Positions 17,892-28,586 of a stretch of 44,630 nt of DNA are shown here, piece by piece. The translations under genes and the position numbers were made by a program. The notes beneath the pieces are model-generated. The model did no database searches. It was given only the letters and a program-made list of their open reading frames with translations, and was not told where the DNA came from. Each line of letters starts with the position of its first letter. Position 1 is the first letter of the stretch. This stretch comes from Streptomyces griseoruber. Its GTDB lineage: Bacteria; Actinomycetota; Actinomycetes; Streptomycetales; Streptomycetaceae. The stretch lies in assembly GCF_001514205.1 (NCBI RefSeq), contig NZ_KQ948778.1:48720-93349 (forward strand), in the 5' to 3' direction.

Positions 17892-20800
17892 GTGCTCGCT
17901 TTGCAGCGGCGCCGGAACCTGGCGCGCGGGGCGATCGTGACCGTGACGGCAGGTGCCGTGTTCACAGCAGGGCTCGTGGGGCTACCCGCGAGCGGTCCGG
18001 CCTCGATCAAGGAAGCGGCCGCCGTCTCGGAGAGCGAGGCGTCCAGCGACGGCAAGGCCCTCTCCGAGGAAACGGCCCAGGCGGAGGCAGCCGAGGCCGG
18101 GAAGCAGGTCGAGGCCCTCAACCTGCGCACCGAGCGCAGCGAGACCCTGGCCAACCCCGACGGCACCTTCACGCTCCGGGAGTACGTCCAGCCCGTACGC
18201 GTGTTCAAGAACGGTAAGTGGGCGTCGCTCGACACCACGCTCGTTCGGACAGCCAACGGGACCTGGACCCCCAAGGCGTCGACTGCCGACATGGCGTTCT
18301 CCAACGGCGGCGACGGCCCGTTCGCGACCCTGGACCGGGCCGGCAAGCAGATGTCCCTCAGCTGGCCCGGGGGCGCGCTGCCTGAGCCGGAGGTCGAGGG
18401 AAGCACGGTTACCTACGCAGACGTGCTCCCCGACGTCGACCTGACGGTCACCGCGGACACCGACGGCTTCTCGCACCTCCTCGTCGTCAAGACGGCTGAG
18501 GCGGCGGAGAACCCACTGCTGAGCGAGATCAGCCTGCCCGTCACGACCCAGGGCGTGCAGGTTCGGACCCAGTCGGGCGGCGGCCTCGTCGCCGTGGACG
18601 AGGGCTCGGACGGACCGGTGTTCGAGGCGGCGCAGCCTCAGATGTGGGACTCGGCGGGGACCTCCGGTCCGCAGAGCGGTGCACGTGTGAGCGGGGGCAA
18701 GATCGACCCGGCCCGGGGTCGTGGAGAGGATCTCAGGGAGGGGCCGGGAGAAGGCTCCCGTGTCTCCCCGGTGAAGGTGGGCTTCCGTAAGGGCGCGATG
18801 GTACTCACGCCGGACAAGAAGCTGCTGAAGTCTGCGACGTACCCCTTGTACATCGACCCGGTGACCAAGACCTATACACGTTCCGGCTGGACGATGGTCT
18901 CCTCGCACTTCCCCGAAGCGGAGTTCTGGAAGTTCTCCGACCACGAGGGCGTCGGCCGCTGCCCCGCCGACATCTCCGCGCTCTGCGCGGGCCCTGACGA
19001 CAGGAAGCGTCAGTTCTACGCGATCCCGACCGGGTCGCTCGCGGGGAAGGACATCATCGAAGCGGACTTCGCGATCACCCTCGCGAACGCCTACAACGGC
19101 ACTGCCCGTTCGGTTGTCCTGTCCCGGGTCAACAGCACCAGTGCGGCCGCGATCAGTTCCGCCACGAACTGGAGCAACCAACCCTCGGTCAAGAAGACGA
19201 TCACGAGCGCGTCCACGACGGCCAGGGCCGGGTCCTGCACCGCGACGAACCAGAACCTCCGCTTCAACGTGGCCTCCGCGGTGCAGCAGGCCGCGGACAG
19301 CGGCTGGGCCACGACCACGTTCCGGCTCGCGTCCTCCGAGGAGTCCAGCTACGCCTACTGGAACCGCTTCTGCGGCAACGGCCAGCTCGAGGTGAAGTAC
19401 AACCGGCTTCCCCCGCAGCCCTCCAGGGCCGAGATGAGCATCTCGCCCGGCGGCAAGTGCGTGACCGGCTCGGCACGCCCGTACGTGGACACCCCGCCGA
19501 CGATGACGGCGGTCATCCGAGACTACGACCACAACGACGTGGCTGGTAAAGCCGAGACGCTGCGCGCCGAGTTCATCCTGACGCGCTACGACTCCGCCAC
19601 GGCGAAGTGGATCCAGGTGCCGTCGTTCGTCACCAACCCGAAGAGCACCTACTCCGACCCGGCCAACAGCCAGACGGGTATGGCGAAGTTCTCCGCGAAG
19701 GCCGGTCTCACGGGGACCGCCGACTCCCCCGGGTCTTACACGCTGCTGGAGAACGTCATCTACGCGTGGCAGGTCCGCGGAAGTGACGGGCAGGGCTGGG
19801 GCCCCTGGAGCAGTGCGCCACCCCAGGCCTGCGAGTTCATCCTCGACAAGACGACGCCTGCCGCTCCGAAGGTCGTCTCGACCGAGTACCCGGACGACGA
19901 CGCTCCGCATGCCGGCGTGGGCGACTACGGCACGTTCACCTTCACGTCGACCTCGACCGATGTCGTGTCGTACCGCTACGAGTTCCAGGACGGCACGAAC
20001 GGTTCCGTGACCGCGGCGTCGGGCACGGGCCGGCCGGGAACCCTGCGCTGGGCGCCCACCACGTCGGGTACGCAGACGCTGACGGTCACGTCGGTCGACG
20101 CGGCCGGCAAGTCCGCCCAGAGTCTGGCGGGACACAGCTTCGTCGTCACCAACGGGCGGGCCCCCGCGTCCGCGTGGAAGCTGGACGACCCGGCGACCGC
20201 GACGGCGGCAGCGGGACGGGCGGGTGATCCGCCAGCCGCGAAAGGTGACGGCGTCACCTTCGGGGTGACGAACCTGGGTGACATGAAGGCCAGGATCGCG
20301 ACCTCGTTCAACGGATCGCAGGACGCCCACCTGTCCACGTCGACTCCGGTGGTGGACACCTCCAAGTCCTTCTCCGTGTCCCTCTGGGCCTACCTTCCCG
20401 AACTGCCTACCCGCGACATGACGTTGGTCAGCCAGGACGGTACGGCCGAGCCCGGCTTCGCGCTGGGGTACGACGGAGCGACCCAGAAGTGGGAGTTCCG
20501 CTTCCCCGACTCCGGTATGGACGCGCTCGGCGAGTGGCGGGTTCTGGACAGCACGAAGGTGGTCGCCAACCTCTGGGTGAACCTGGCCGCCGCCTATGAC
20601 GCCGACCAGCACACCCTGACCCTCTACAAGGGCGGCAAGGCCGTGGGCACGCCCGTGCAGCGCCGTACGTCGTGGAACGCCACCGGTGGGTTGCAGATGG
20701 GCCGGTCCCTCGCGCTGTCGGGCTACACGAACCACCTCAAGGGCTCGCTGTCCTCGGTGCAGGTGTACGACCGTCTACTGTCCGCGGAGGAGCTGGCCAC

Positions 20801-21548
20801 CGCGAGCGAGGCCGATCCGGAGCAGGTCGGGTACTGGCCGCTCGACGAGGCGACGGACGGGGTGTCGCCCGAGGCGGGTGGCGGGGCAGGACTTGCGCTC
20901 TCCGGGGGTGCCTCCGTGTACCAGGTGGCGGACGCCGTGTGCGACGAGCTGGACCCGACCTGCACGACTGTTCCAGCCGCACCGTTGTGGGGTGACGGCC
21001 ACCTCCAACTGGATGGCACGAGCGGCTTCGCCGAGCGGGGTTCGGGGCTGTTCGCGGCCCAGGGAAGCTTCGCAGTCGCGGCGCGGGCCCGGCTGGCGTC
21101 GGCCGACCCGGGCAAGGACCAGACGGTGTTCGCCCTGTCCGGGGTGAACGGCCAGGCGGCGGTCGTCCGTTACTCGCAGGCCACCAAGCGCTGGCAGCTG
21201 TCGGTGACGGACCGGGATGCCGCTGACGCGACCGTGGCGACACCCGCGGGCCCGGATTCGATGCCGTCACCGAGTGCCGAGAACTCCGGCGACCACCTGA
21301 TCCTGGCCTACGACGCGGTCTTCGGCGAAGTGAAGCTCTACGTCAACGGTCAGCTGAGCGGGGTCGAGACACTGTGGCCCAACACCTGGGACTTCTCCAC
21401 CGTCGGCATCCAGGTGGGCCGGTCGCTGACCGGCTCCACGGGAAGCGCATTCTTCTCCGGCGCACTTGACGAGGTCAGTGCCTACCAGGGCGTCGTCGAC
21501 CAGTACCGAGCCGTGCGGATCTCCGCCGGTGTCGGTGACGCCACCTAG
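17892..21548 (+). CDS. Secreted LamG / DNRLRE domain protein
   Basis: A 1218-residue exported protein. A hydrophobic segment after QRRRNLARG (about residues 14-33) serves as signal or anchor and is followed by a charged Ala/Glu stretch. Then come an RHS-associated N-terminal region (about 45-315), a DNRLRE-type beta-domain (about 318-510, from PLYIDPVTKTYTRSGW), Ig/Fn3-like strands (about 510-755) and two concanavalin A-like LamG domains (about 758-965 and 979-1213). Each LamG shows the typical SFSVSLWAYL or HLILAYDAVFGEVKLYVNG strands. Proteins of this layout often stand directly upstream of RHS genes in Streptomyces; here an RHS gene starts 83 nt downstream. It may bind glycan and aid surface display or delivery; the exact role is unknown. 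The GTG start follows GGGGGGCGAGG. Confidence 0.85.
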   Translation: MLALQRRRNLARGAIVTVTAGAVFTAGLVGLPASGPASIKEAAAVSESEASSDGKALSEETAQAEAAEAGKQVEALNLRTERSETLANPDGTFTLREYVQPVRVFKNGKWASLDTTLVRTANGTWTPKASTADMAFSNGGDGPFATLDRAGKQMSLSWPGGALPEPEVEGSTVTYADVLPDVDLTVTADTDGFSHLLVVKTAEAAENPLLSEISLPVTTQGVQVRTQSGGGLVAVDEGSDGPVFEAAQPQMWDSAGTSGPQSGARVSGGKIDPARGRGEDLREGPGEGSRVSPVKVGFRKGAMVLTPDKKLLKSATYPLYIDPVTKTYTRSGWTMVSSHFPEAEFWKFSDHEGVGRCPADISALCAGPDDRKRQFYAIPTGSLAGKDIIEADFAITLANAYNGTARSVVLSRVNSTSAAAISSATNWSNQPSVKKTITSASTTARAGSCTATNQNLRFNVASAVQQAADSGWATTTFRLASSEESSYAYWNRFCGNGQLEVKYNRLPPQPSRAEMSISPGGKCVTGSARPYVDTPPTMTAVIRDYDHNDVAGKAETLRAEFILTRYDSATAKWIQVPSFVTNPKSTYSDPANSQTGMAKFSAKAGLTGTADSPGSYTLLENVIYAWQVRGSDGQGWGPWSSAPPQACEFILDKTTPAAPKVVSTEYPDDDAPHAGVGDYGTFTFTSTSTDVVSYRYEFQDGTNGSVTAASGTGRPGTLRWAPTTSGTQTLTVTSVDAAGKSAQSLAGHSFVVTNGRAPASAWKLDDPATATAAAGRAGDPPAAKGDGVTFGVTNLGDMKARIATSFNGSQDAHLSTSTPVVDTSKSFSVSLWAYLPELPTRDMTLVSQDGTAEPGFALGYDGATQKWEFRFPDSGMDALGEWRVLDSTKVVANLWVNLAAAYDADQHTLTLYKGGKAVGTPVQRRTSWNATGGLQMGRSLALSGYTNHLKGSLSSVQVYDRLLSAEELATASEADPEQVGYWPLDEATDGVSPEAGGGAGLALSGGASVYQVADAVCDELDPTCTTVPAAPLWGDGHLQLDGTSGFAERGSGLFAAQGSFAVAARARLASADPGKDQTVFALSGVNGQAAVVRYSQATKRWQLSVTDRDAADATVATPAGPDSMPSPSAENSGDHLILAYDAVFGEVKLYVNGQLSGVETLWPNTWDFSTVGIQVGRSLTGSTGSAFFSGALDEVSAYQGVVDQYRAVRISAGVGDAT

Positions 21549-21561
21549 CAGGACAGCGGTC

Positions 21562-21591
21562 GAGGCGGCGGAGCACGTGCTCCGCCGCCTC
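21562..21591. terminator. Perfect 30-nt palindrome between LamG and RHS genes
   Basis: The arms 21562-21576 (starting GAGGCGGCGG) and 21577-21591 are exactly complementary with no spacer. It lies 13 nt after the LamG stop and 40 nt before the RHS start, so it can act as terminator or attenuator, or stabilise the upstream mRNA. Confidence 0.6.
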
Positions 21592-21631
21592 CCCTGAAGC
21601 CTCGTCCCCCTCTTCCCTGATGGGAGTAGTC

Positions 21632-24600
21632 ATGTCCACGCCATTGTGGTTCCGCGCCCGTCCGGCGCTCTGGAACCGCACCGCACGGCGCAGAGCGGCG
21701 GCCGCCGTCGGTATCGCCGTAGCGATCGGTCTACTGCCGCAGTACGCCCCTCAAGCCGAGGCGAAAGACCTTGACCTGCCCGAACTGCAGCAGGACCGAG
21801 GACCGGCACGCGGTAGCGACGCGAAGGCGAAGAAACCGAAGAAGAACCCGGTCGACTCAGCCGTGGTCACGGATCCGGCGAAGGTCACCTGGCCGAAGGC
21901 CGGCCGCGCGCAGACAGCGGTGTCCGCCAGGTTCGCGAAGGTCAAGGGCTTGCCCTTGAAGGCATCGGCCCCCGCCGCGACAGGTCCCGGCGAACTGACC
22001 GTAGAGGTCCTCGCCCGCAAGAAGGCGCTCGCCGCAGGGGTGGACGGTGTCCTTCTGAAGGTCGCCCGCGCCGACGGCGTGACCACGGTGGGCAAGGCCA
22101 GGGTCCAGCTCGACTACTCCGGCTTCGCCGACGCCTACGGTGGCAGCTACGGCTCGCGTCTGCGCTTCATGCAGTATCCGGAGTGTCTGCTCACCACCCC
22201 GCAGAAGAAGGAATGCTCCACCCCGCGTGAGCTGAAAACCACGAACTCCCTCTCGGACCGGACCCTGACGGCCACGGTAGACGCCGCCCCCGACCGGACC
22301 GGCGTCACCACCCAGACCCTCAAGTCGGCGTCCAGCAGCACCGGTGCCACCCTCCTCGCGGCGACCGCGGGCAGTTCGGGCGACCAAGGCACCTATGCGG
22401 CCACCTCCCTCCAGCCCTCCTCGCAATGGAGCGTCTCCAACTCCTCGGGGGCCTTCAACTGGTCGTACCCGATGCGGACGCCGCCGGTGCCTGGTGGCCT
22501 GGCCCCCTCGGTCAGCCTGGGCTACAGCTCGCAGTCCGTCGACGGCCAGACGGCGGCCACCAACACCCAGGGCTCATGGGTGGGTCAGGGCTTCGGCTAC
22601 GAGCCCGGATACATCGAGCGTCGCTACAAGGGCTGTGCCCAGGACGGGCAGGACAAGGCCAACGGCGACCAGTGCTGGGCGTACGACAACGCCACGGTCA
22701 CCCTGTCGGGCGGCACCTCCGGCGAGATCGTCAAGGACGACGAGACGGGTAAGTGGCGCCTCAGCAGCGACGAGAACTCGAAGATCGAGAAGCTCACCGG
22801 TGCGACCAACGGCGACAACGACGGCGAGCACTGGCGTCTGACGACGACCGACGGCACCGAGTACTACTTCGGCCTGGACCGCCTGCCCGGCTGGCGCTCG
22901 GACGACCCGGCCACGACGGGCACGACGGACCCCGACCCGACGACCGACTCCACCTGGACCGTGCCCGTCTACGGCGACGACAGCGGCGAACCGTGTCACG
23001 AGTCGACGTTCGACGCCTCGTCCTGCAACCAGGCCTGGCGCTGGAACCTGTCGTACGTGAAGGACACCCACGGCAACGTGATGTCCTTCTACTACGGCAA
23101 GGAGACCAACTACTACACGCAGAACCTCAAGTACACGGAGAACGGCACGCCGTACGTCCGCGGCGGCTACCTCAAGCGGGTGGACTACGGCCAGCGCGAC
23201 GGCTCGGTGTACACGACCGCCGCCCCGGCCCGTGTCGTCTTCACCCCCGAGGAACGCTGTCTCGCCGCCGCCACCGACTGTGAGCCGGGCGACCTGACGG
23301 ACGCGACCGCCACCCGCTGGCCCGATGTCCCCTGGGACCGGAACTGCGCGGCCGGCACCAAGTGCGAGGGCCAGAACTCCCCGACCTTCTGGACGCGCAA
23401 GCGGCTGTCGTCGGTCACCACGCAGATCCGCTCGGGCTCGGGCTGGTCCGACGTCGACCACTGGAAGCTCACCCACGTCTTCACCGACAACGGTGACGGC
23501 TCCAAGTCGCTGTGGCTGCAGAACATCGACCACGAGGGCCGGGTCGGCACCACGACGTCCATGCCGGACATCGAGCTCCTGGGCAACCAGTTCCCCAACC
23601 GCGTCGATGTCGCGGGCGACAACATCCAGGCGATGAACCGGTTCCGCCTCGTCGGCGTCCAGAACGAGTCCGGCGGCCAGCTCAGCGTCAACTACGCCGA
23701 CGCCGACTGCTCCGCCACCGCGCTTCCGAAGGAGGGCGAGTCCACCAAGCGCTGCTACCCGGTGAAGTGGAACCCGCCTGGTCTCGACGACCCCATCACC
23801 GACTGGTTCCACAAGTACGTCGTCAGTTCCGTCACCCAGACCGACCTGGTCGGCGGAAGCCCCGACATGACGACGTCGTACGACTACATCGGCGACGCCG
23901 GCTGGCGGAAGTCCCGCGCGGACGGCATCACCGAGTCCAAGTACCTGACGTGGGGTGACTGGCGCGGCTACGGCAAGGTCCGCGTGCGGGCCTCGGAAGG
24001 CGGTGTCGTCGCGGCGGACAACGGCCGCACCGAACACGTCTTCTTCCGTGGCCTCGACGGGGACGAGACACCGTCCGGCGCCAAGCGGACCGAGACGCTC
24101 AAGGACTCGGCCGGGAACACGTACACGGATGCCGACCACCTCTCCGGCTTCGAGCTCGAGACGACCACGTACAACGGCTCCTTCAGCGCGGACGCGATCG
24201 TCTCCAAGAACATCAGCACCCCCTGGAGCCAGCTCACCGGCTCCCGCAAGCAGGACTGGGGCACGACCGAGTCCCGTTACCTGCGCCCGAAGGACACCAT
24301 CAGTTACACCGCTTTGGAGGGCTACACGGCGCAGAGCCCCAAGTGGCGCGTGACGAAGGGCACGAACACGTACGACGCGGCGACCGGCCGCGCCACCAAG
24401 GTCGACGACTTCGGAATCGACGGCGACGCCACCGACAACCGGTGCACCCTCACGTACTACGCGGACAACGCCGACAAGCACATGCTTGCGTTCCCGTACC
24501 GGGTGCACAAGACGGCGACGACCTGTGCCGACGTCTCCAACCATGCGAAGGAGACCCTCTCCGACGACCTGACCTTCTACGACGGCCAAGCCCTCGGCGC

Positions 24601-27600
24601 CGGACCGACGAAGGGCGACACCACCAAGGTCCAGCGACTCGCCTCGCTGACGGTCACCGACACCCCCGTCTACGAGACGATCACCGAGCTCGCGACCTCC
24701 GACTTCGACACCTACGGCCGCCCGAAGAAGGTGGTCGACGCCGCCGGCACCGCCACGACGATCACCTACACGGACACCGACGGCCTGGCCACCAAGAAGG
24801 TCGAGACCAACAAGCGCGGTTGGCAGACCGTCACGGAGTACAACCCGGCCTGGGGCACGCCCACCGCCCAGACGGACCCCAACCTCAAGCGCACCGACCT
24901 GGCCTACGACGGACTGGGCCGCCTCACCGACGTCTGGCTCCCTGACGTCACGAAGGGGAGCTCCGCAGCCAGCATCAAGTACGCGTACGACGTCCGTCAG
25001 GACGCCCCGTCCGTCGTGACCACGCAGAAGATCCAGGTGGGCGGCACGTACGGGACCCCCGAGTACACCCTGTACGACGGCAGCCTGCGCCCCTTCCAGG
25101 TCCAGACGGAGGGTCCGAACAGCGGGCGCATGGTCGCCGACACCTTTTACGACGGCCTCGGCCGCGTCGTGAAGACGAACACGGACTACTACACGACGGG
25201 CGCACCCAGTGCCACACCGTTCGACGTCCGCAACGGAGACACCAATGCCCAGAGCCTGACGGAGTACGACGGCGCGGGCCGCAAGACCGCCGAGATCTAC
25301 GCGGTGGCGGGCGACGAACGCTGGCGCACCACGTACGCCTACGGCGGCGACCGCGTCCACACCGATCCGCCGAACGGCCAGGCCCCGACCACGACGTTCA
25401 CCGACGGCCGTGACCGCACGGTCGAGCTGCGCCAGTACAAGGGCGGCAGCCCGCTCCCCACCGGCACATCCGCGGACTACGTCTCCACCAAGTACACCTA
25501 CAACAAAGCCGGACAGCTCGAGACGGTGAAGGACGAGAAGGGCAACCTCTGGTCCTACGGCTACGACCTGCGCGGCCGGAAGATCACCGCCCAGGACCCG
25601 GACGCCGGCTTCACCAAGTACGACTACGACATCCTGGACCGCCTGACGGCGACCACTCAGATGGCGTCGGCGACCGACACGCAGGGCAAGAAGGTCTCCA
25701 CCGTCTATGACGAGATGGGCCGCGTCACCTCCACCTGGGAGGGCGAGGCGACGACGGGCAAGCAGCTCACGGCCCAGACGTACGACACGGTCGCCAAGGG
25801 CGAGGCCTACGGCTCGTACACGTACGTCAACGGCGCGGTCTACGCCGCCACCCTTGTCACGGCGCTGGACACCAACTACCAGCCCCTGACCACCCGCTAC
25901 TCGGTGTCCAAGACCGCCGAGCCGGAACTGGGCGGCACCTACGACTACACGACCACGTACAACACCGACGGAACCGTCCTGACGTCGACCGTCCCGGCGG
26001 CCGGCGGGCTGTCCACGGAGAAGCTCTTCCCCAAGTACGACACCCTGCAGAGGCAGACGGAACTGCGCAGCGTGTACGGCTCGACCGACTACACGTACGT
26101 CGACAAGGCGGAGTACTCCACCACCAGCCAGTTGCGACGTCTCGTCCTGACCAGCAAGGGGGACGGGGCCAAGGCGACCGAGCTGGGCTTCGAGTACGAA
26201 CGCGGCACCGACCGTACGACGCACTCCTTCGTCAAGACCAACGACTCGGCCTCGGTCGCCTACGACGCCCGTTACACCTACGACCAGGTCGGCAACGTCA
26301 CCTCCATCACGGACAACCCGGCCGGCGGCCAGGCGGACACCCAGTGCTTCCAGTACGACTGGCAGCGCCGGATGACCCAGGCGTGGACCAGCAGCACGAC
26401 ACCGGACAGCGCGATCGGCACAGGTACGACGAACGCCGCCTGTGCCACCGCGCCCTCCGCCTCCACCGTCGGGGGACCGGCCCCGTACTGGCGCTCGTAC
26501 ACGGTCGACGACGTGACGGGCAACCGCAAGACGGAGACGATCCACGGCTTCGGGACGTCGGCCACCCCGGACGTCACCCGTGAATACTTCTACGGTGACG
26601 CCGACCAGGACGGCACGGCCGGCGAGACCGGCGACGGCGGCCCGCACGCCCTGACCAAGGTCGAGACCCTCACCCCGGCCTACGGGGGCAACCCGGAGGT
26701 CAAGTCCCAGGACACGTACGCGTACGACAGCGCGGGCAACACCACCAAGCGGGTCCTGAGCGGCAACACCCAGGACCTGGCCTGGAACGCCCAGAACAAG
26801 CTGACCAAGGTCACCGGCGCCAAGACGACGGACTACGTGTACGACGCCTCGGGCCAGCGACTGCTGCGCAACGTCGGCGGCGAGAAGACGCTGTACCTGC
26901 CGGGCATGGAACTGCGCCTGAACCCGACGACCAAGGCGGTCACGGCAACCCGGTACTACGGCTTCGGCGCCACCACGGTGGCCATGCGCACAGGGAGCGG
27001 CGTCCAGTTCCTCGCCTCCGACCAGCACGGCACGGCGGAGATCGCGGTCGACGCGGTCACCGGCTCGGTCACGCGCCGCCGCATGAACCCGTACGGCAGC
27101 GAGCGCGGCAACGACGCCAAGACCTGGGTGAACGACAAGGGCTTCCTGGGCAAGACGGTCGACGAGTCGACGGGCCTGGTCAATGTCGGAGCACGTGAGT
27201 ACGACCGTTCGACCGGCCGCTTCATCTCGGTCGACCCGGTCATCGACTACAGCGACCCGCAGCAGATGAACGGGTACGCCTACGCCAACAGCAACCCGGT
27301 CACGAGCAGCGACGCGAGCGGGATGTTCTGCGACGGCTGCAGCGCCAACAACCCCGACACGGTGTGGACCGCGGACAACGGCCCCGGCTGCACGACCGCG
27401 GGTTGCTACGACCACGACGGCAAGTTCCTCTACCCCACCAACGGTCAGACCACTGCCGAGCACAAGGCGGACCAGGAGCGCGGGAAGGCCGACGGGGCCA
27501 AGAAGCGCATCGCCGACGCCGCCAGAGAACTCGCCAAGATCGCGATGGACGAGCTCGGCATCACGGACGCCCTGGACTGCTTCACCACGGGCAACCTGGG

Positions 27601-28573
27601 CGCCTGCGGCGCGACCCTGCTGAACGTCGCCACGAGCTTCGCCGGCGGTCTGATCGGCAAGCTGGGCGGGAAGTACGCGGCGCCCTGGAAGTGGAACAAG
27701 GCAGCGGCCCTCGGCAAACGCATTTGGGGCCTGGGCGCCAAGCTGGTGTCCGCCGTCAAGGACTGGTTCAAGTTCGAGAAGAGGGCGAAGAAGGCGGAGG
27801 AGGCGGCCGAAGAGGCGGTCGAGGCTGCGGCATCCTGCCCTGTCCCGAACAGTTTCGTCCCTGAACAACAGGTCTTGATGGCCGATGGCAGCACAAAGGC
27901 CATCAAGGACGTCAAGATCGGTGACAAGGTCCTCGCCACCGACCCGGAGACCGGCACGACCGCGATCGAACCGGTGACGGCGGAGATTAAGGGCGTGGGA
28001 GCCAAGCACCTGGTGAAGGTCACCATCGACATTGATGGCGACAATGGCTCCGAAACCGCCTCTGTCACTGCGACCGACGGGCATCCCTTCTGGGTCCCCG
28101 AAATCCGGGACTGGATCAGCGCGACCGATCTCGAGCCGGGCCAGTGGCTCAGCACCTCAACAGGAACCCTTGTGCGGATCGCTGAGGTACAGCGCTGGAC
28201 ACAGCTTTTGACGGTCCACAACCTCACGGTTACGGACTTGCACACGTACTATGTTGTGGCGGATGACGTCAGCGTCCTGGTTCACAACATGGGGCGAAAG
28301 CCCGGGCAGCGGCCCAACTACGACGCTGAGGGGCCTCACACCACGTTTGTTCGCCACGGGGGGACGGGTCAAATCAAAAAGTATGCAGAATGGGCACCGC
28401 AGTCGAATCCTCGCAATCCAGCTCCGTTCGAGCTCGTGAAGAGATTCGACCTGGAAGGGCCTGCTCACACGAATGCGGATGGTACAAAGGTGGATACGCC
28501 TCACATCAACTCGCCGAACGGTGGTGACGCGCGTGCCCCGGAAGGCTGGGAAAAGCCCCTCGGATGCCCCTAA
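21632..28573 (+). CDS. RHS-repeat polymorphic toxin with Hint domain and C-terminal toxin tip
   Basis: A 2313-residue secreted protein. The ATG at 21632 is preferred over the in-frame ATG at 21620 because GGGAG at 21622-21626 is correctly spaced for it. An Arg-rich export signal (RTARRRAAAAVGIAVAIGLL) and an AEA cleavage site open the protein. Next come an SpvB/TcaB-like beta region (about 200-500) and many YD repeats. The RHS core ends near residue 1868 (TGRFISVDPVIDY, then NGYAYANSNPV). A Cys-containing linker and a charged helix follow. A pretoxin Hint domain then spans C2069 to VHN (2217-2219); it should self-cleave and free the 94-residue tip (2220-2313). The tip (GPHTTF, YAEWAP, GPAHTN, HINSP) recalls, from memory, polymorphic toxin type 24, a predicted nuclease. 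An immunity gene follows after 13 nt. From the Hint domain onward, codon use is less GC-rich. Confidence 0.9.
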   Translation: MSTPLWFRARPALWNRTARRRAAAAVGIAVAIGLLPQYAPQAEAKDLDLPELQQDRGPARGSDAKAKKPKKNPVDSAVVTDPAKVTWPKAGRAQTAVSARFAKVKGLPLKASAPAATGPGELTVEVLARKKALAAGVDGVLLKVARADGVTTVGKARVQLDYSGFADAYGGSYGSRLRFMQYPECLLTTPQKKECSTPRELKTTNSLSDRTLTATVDAAPDRTGVTTQTLKSASSSTGATLLAATAGSSGDQGTYAATSLQPSSQWSVSNSSGAFNWSYPMRTPPVPGGLAPSVSLGYSSQSVDGQTAATNTQGSWVGQGFGYEPGYIERRYKGCAQDGQDKANGDQCWAYDNATVTLSGGTSGEIVKDDETGKWRLSSDENSKIEKLTGATNGDNDGEHWRLTTTDGTEYYFGLDRLPGWRSDDPATTGTTDPDPTTDSTWTVPVYGDDSGEPCHESTFDASSCNQAWRWNLSYVKDTHGNVMSFYYGKETNYYTQNLKYTENGTPYVRGGYLKRVDYGQRDGSVYTTAAPARVVFTPEERCLAAATDCEPGDLTDATATRWPDVPWDRNCAAGTKCEGQNSPTFWTRKRLSSVTTQIRSGSGWSDVDHWKLTHVFTDNGDGSKSLWLQNIDHEGRVGTTTSMPDIELLGNQFPNRVDVAGDNIQAMNRFRLVGVQNESGGQLSVNYADADCSATALPKEGESTKRCYPVKWNPPGLDDPITDWFHKYVVSSVTQTDLVGGSPDMTTSYDYIGDAGWRKSRADGITESKYLTWGDWRGYGKVRVRASEGGVVAADNGRTEHVFFRGLDGDETPSGAKRTETLKDSAGNTYTDADHLSGFELETTTYNGSFSADAIVSKNISTPWSQLTGSRKQDWGTTESRYLRPKDTISYTALEGYTAQSPKWRVTKGTNTYDAATGRATKVDDFGIDGDATDNRCTLTYYADNADKHMLAFPYRVHKTATTCADVSNHAKETLSDDLTFYDGQALGAGPTKGDTTKVQRLASLTVTDTPVYETITELATSDFDTYGRPKKVVDAAGTATTITYTDTDGLATKKVETNKRGWQTVTEYNPAWGTPTAQTDPNLKRTDLAYDGLGRLTDVWLPDVTKGSSAASIKYAYDVRQDAPSVVTTQKIQVGGTYGTPEYTLYDGSLRPFQVQTEGPNSGRMVADTFYDGLGRVVKTNTDYYTTGAPSATPFDVRNGDTNAQSLTEYDGAGRKTAEIYAVAGDERWRTTYAYGGDRVHTDPPNGQAPTTTFTDGRDRTVELRQYKGGSPLPTGTSADYVSTKYTYNKAGQLETVKDEKGNLWSYGYDLRGRKITAQDPDAGFTKYDYDILDRLTATTQMASATDTQGKKVSTVYDEMGRVTSTWEGEATTGKQLTAQTYDTVAKGEAYGSYTYVNGAVYAATLVTALDTNYQPLTTRYSVSKTAEPELGGTYDYTTTYNTDGTVLTSTVPAAGGLSTEKLFPKYDTLQRQTELRSVYGSTDYTYVDKAEYSTTSQLRRLVLTSKGDGAKATELGFEYERGTDRTTHSFVKTNDSASVAYDARYTYDQVGNVTSITDNPAGGQADTQCFQYDWQRRMTQAWTSSTTPDSAIGTGTTNAACATAPSASTVGGPAPYWRSYTVDDVTGNRKTETIHGFGTSATPDVTREYFYGDADQDGTAGETGDGGPHALTKVETLTPAYGGNPEVKSQDTYAYDSAGNTTKRVLSGNTQDLAWNAQNKLTKVTGAKTTDYVYDASGQRLLRNVGGEKTLYLPGMELRLNPTTKAVTATRYYGFGATTVAMRTGSGVQFLASDQHGTAEIAVDAVTGSVTRRRMNPYGSERGNDAKTWVNDKGFLGKTVDESTGLVNVGAREYDRSTGRFISVDPVIDYSDPQQMNGYAYANSNPVTSSDASGMFCDGCSANNPDTVWTADNGPGCTTAGCYDHDGKFLYPTNGQTTAEHKADQERGKADGAKKRIADAARELAKIAMDELGITDALDCFTTGNLGACGATLLNVATSFAGGLIGKLGGKYAAPWKWNKAAALGKRIWGLGAKLVSAVKDWFKFEKRAKKAEEAAEEAVEAAASCPVPNSFVPEQQVLMADGSTKAIKDVKIGDKVLATDPETGTTAIEPVTAEIKGVGAKHLVKVTIDIDGDNGSETASVTATDGHPFWVPEIRDWISATDLEPGQWLSTSTGTLVRIAEVQRWTQLLTVHNLTVTDLHTYYVVADDVSVLVHNMGRKPGQRPNYDAEGPHTTFVRHGGTGQIKKYAEWAPQSNPRNPAPFELVKRFDLEGPAHTNADGTKVDTPHINSPNGGDARAPEGWEKPLGCP

Positions 28574-28586
28574 GGAAGGTCAAGGA

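Noticed and set aside
22574..28084. 1836-codon open frame on the minus strand across the RHS gene
   Set aside because: It is the antisense of a GC3-biased gene. The translation is low-complexity Arg/Val/Gly/Asp with no domain, and the plus-strand RHS protein explains the region fully.
27836..28288. Hint domain read as a true intein
   Set aside because: It lies between an RHS core and a short C-terminal tip with no host-protein C-extein, the standard place of a pretoxin-processing Hint domain.
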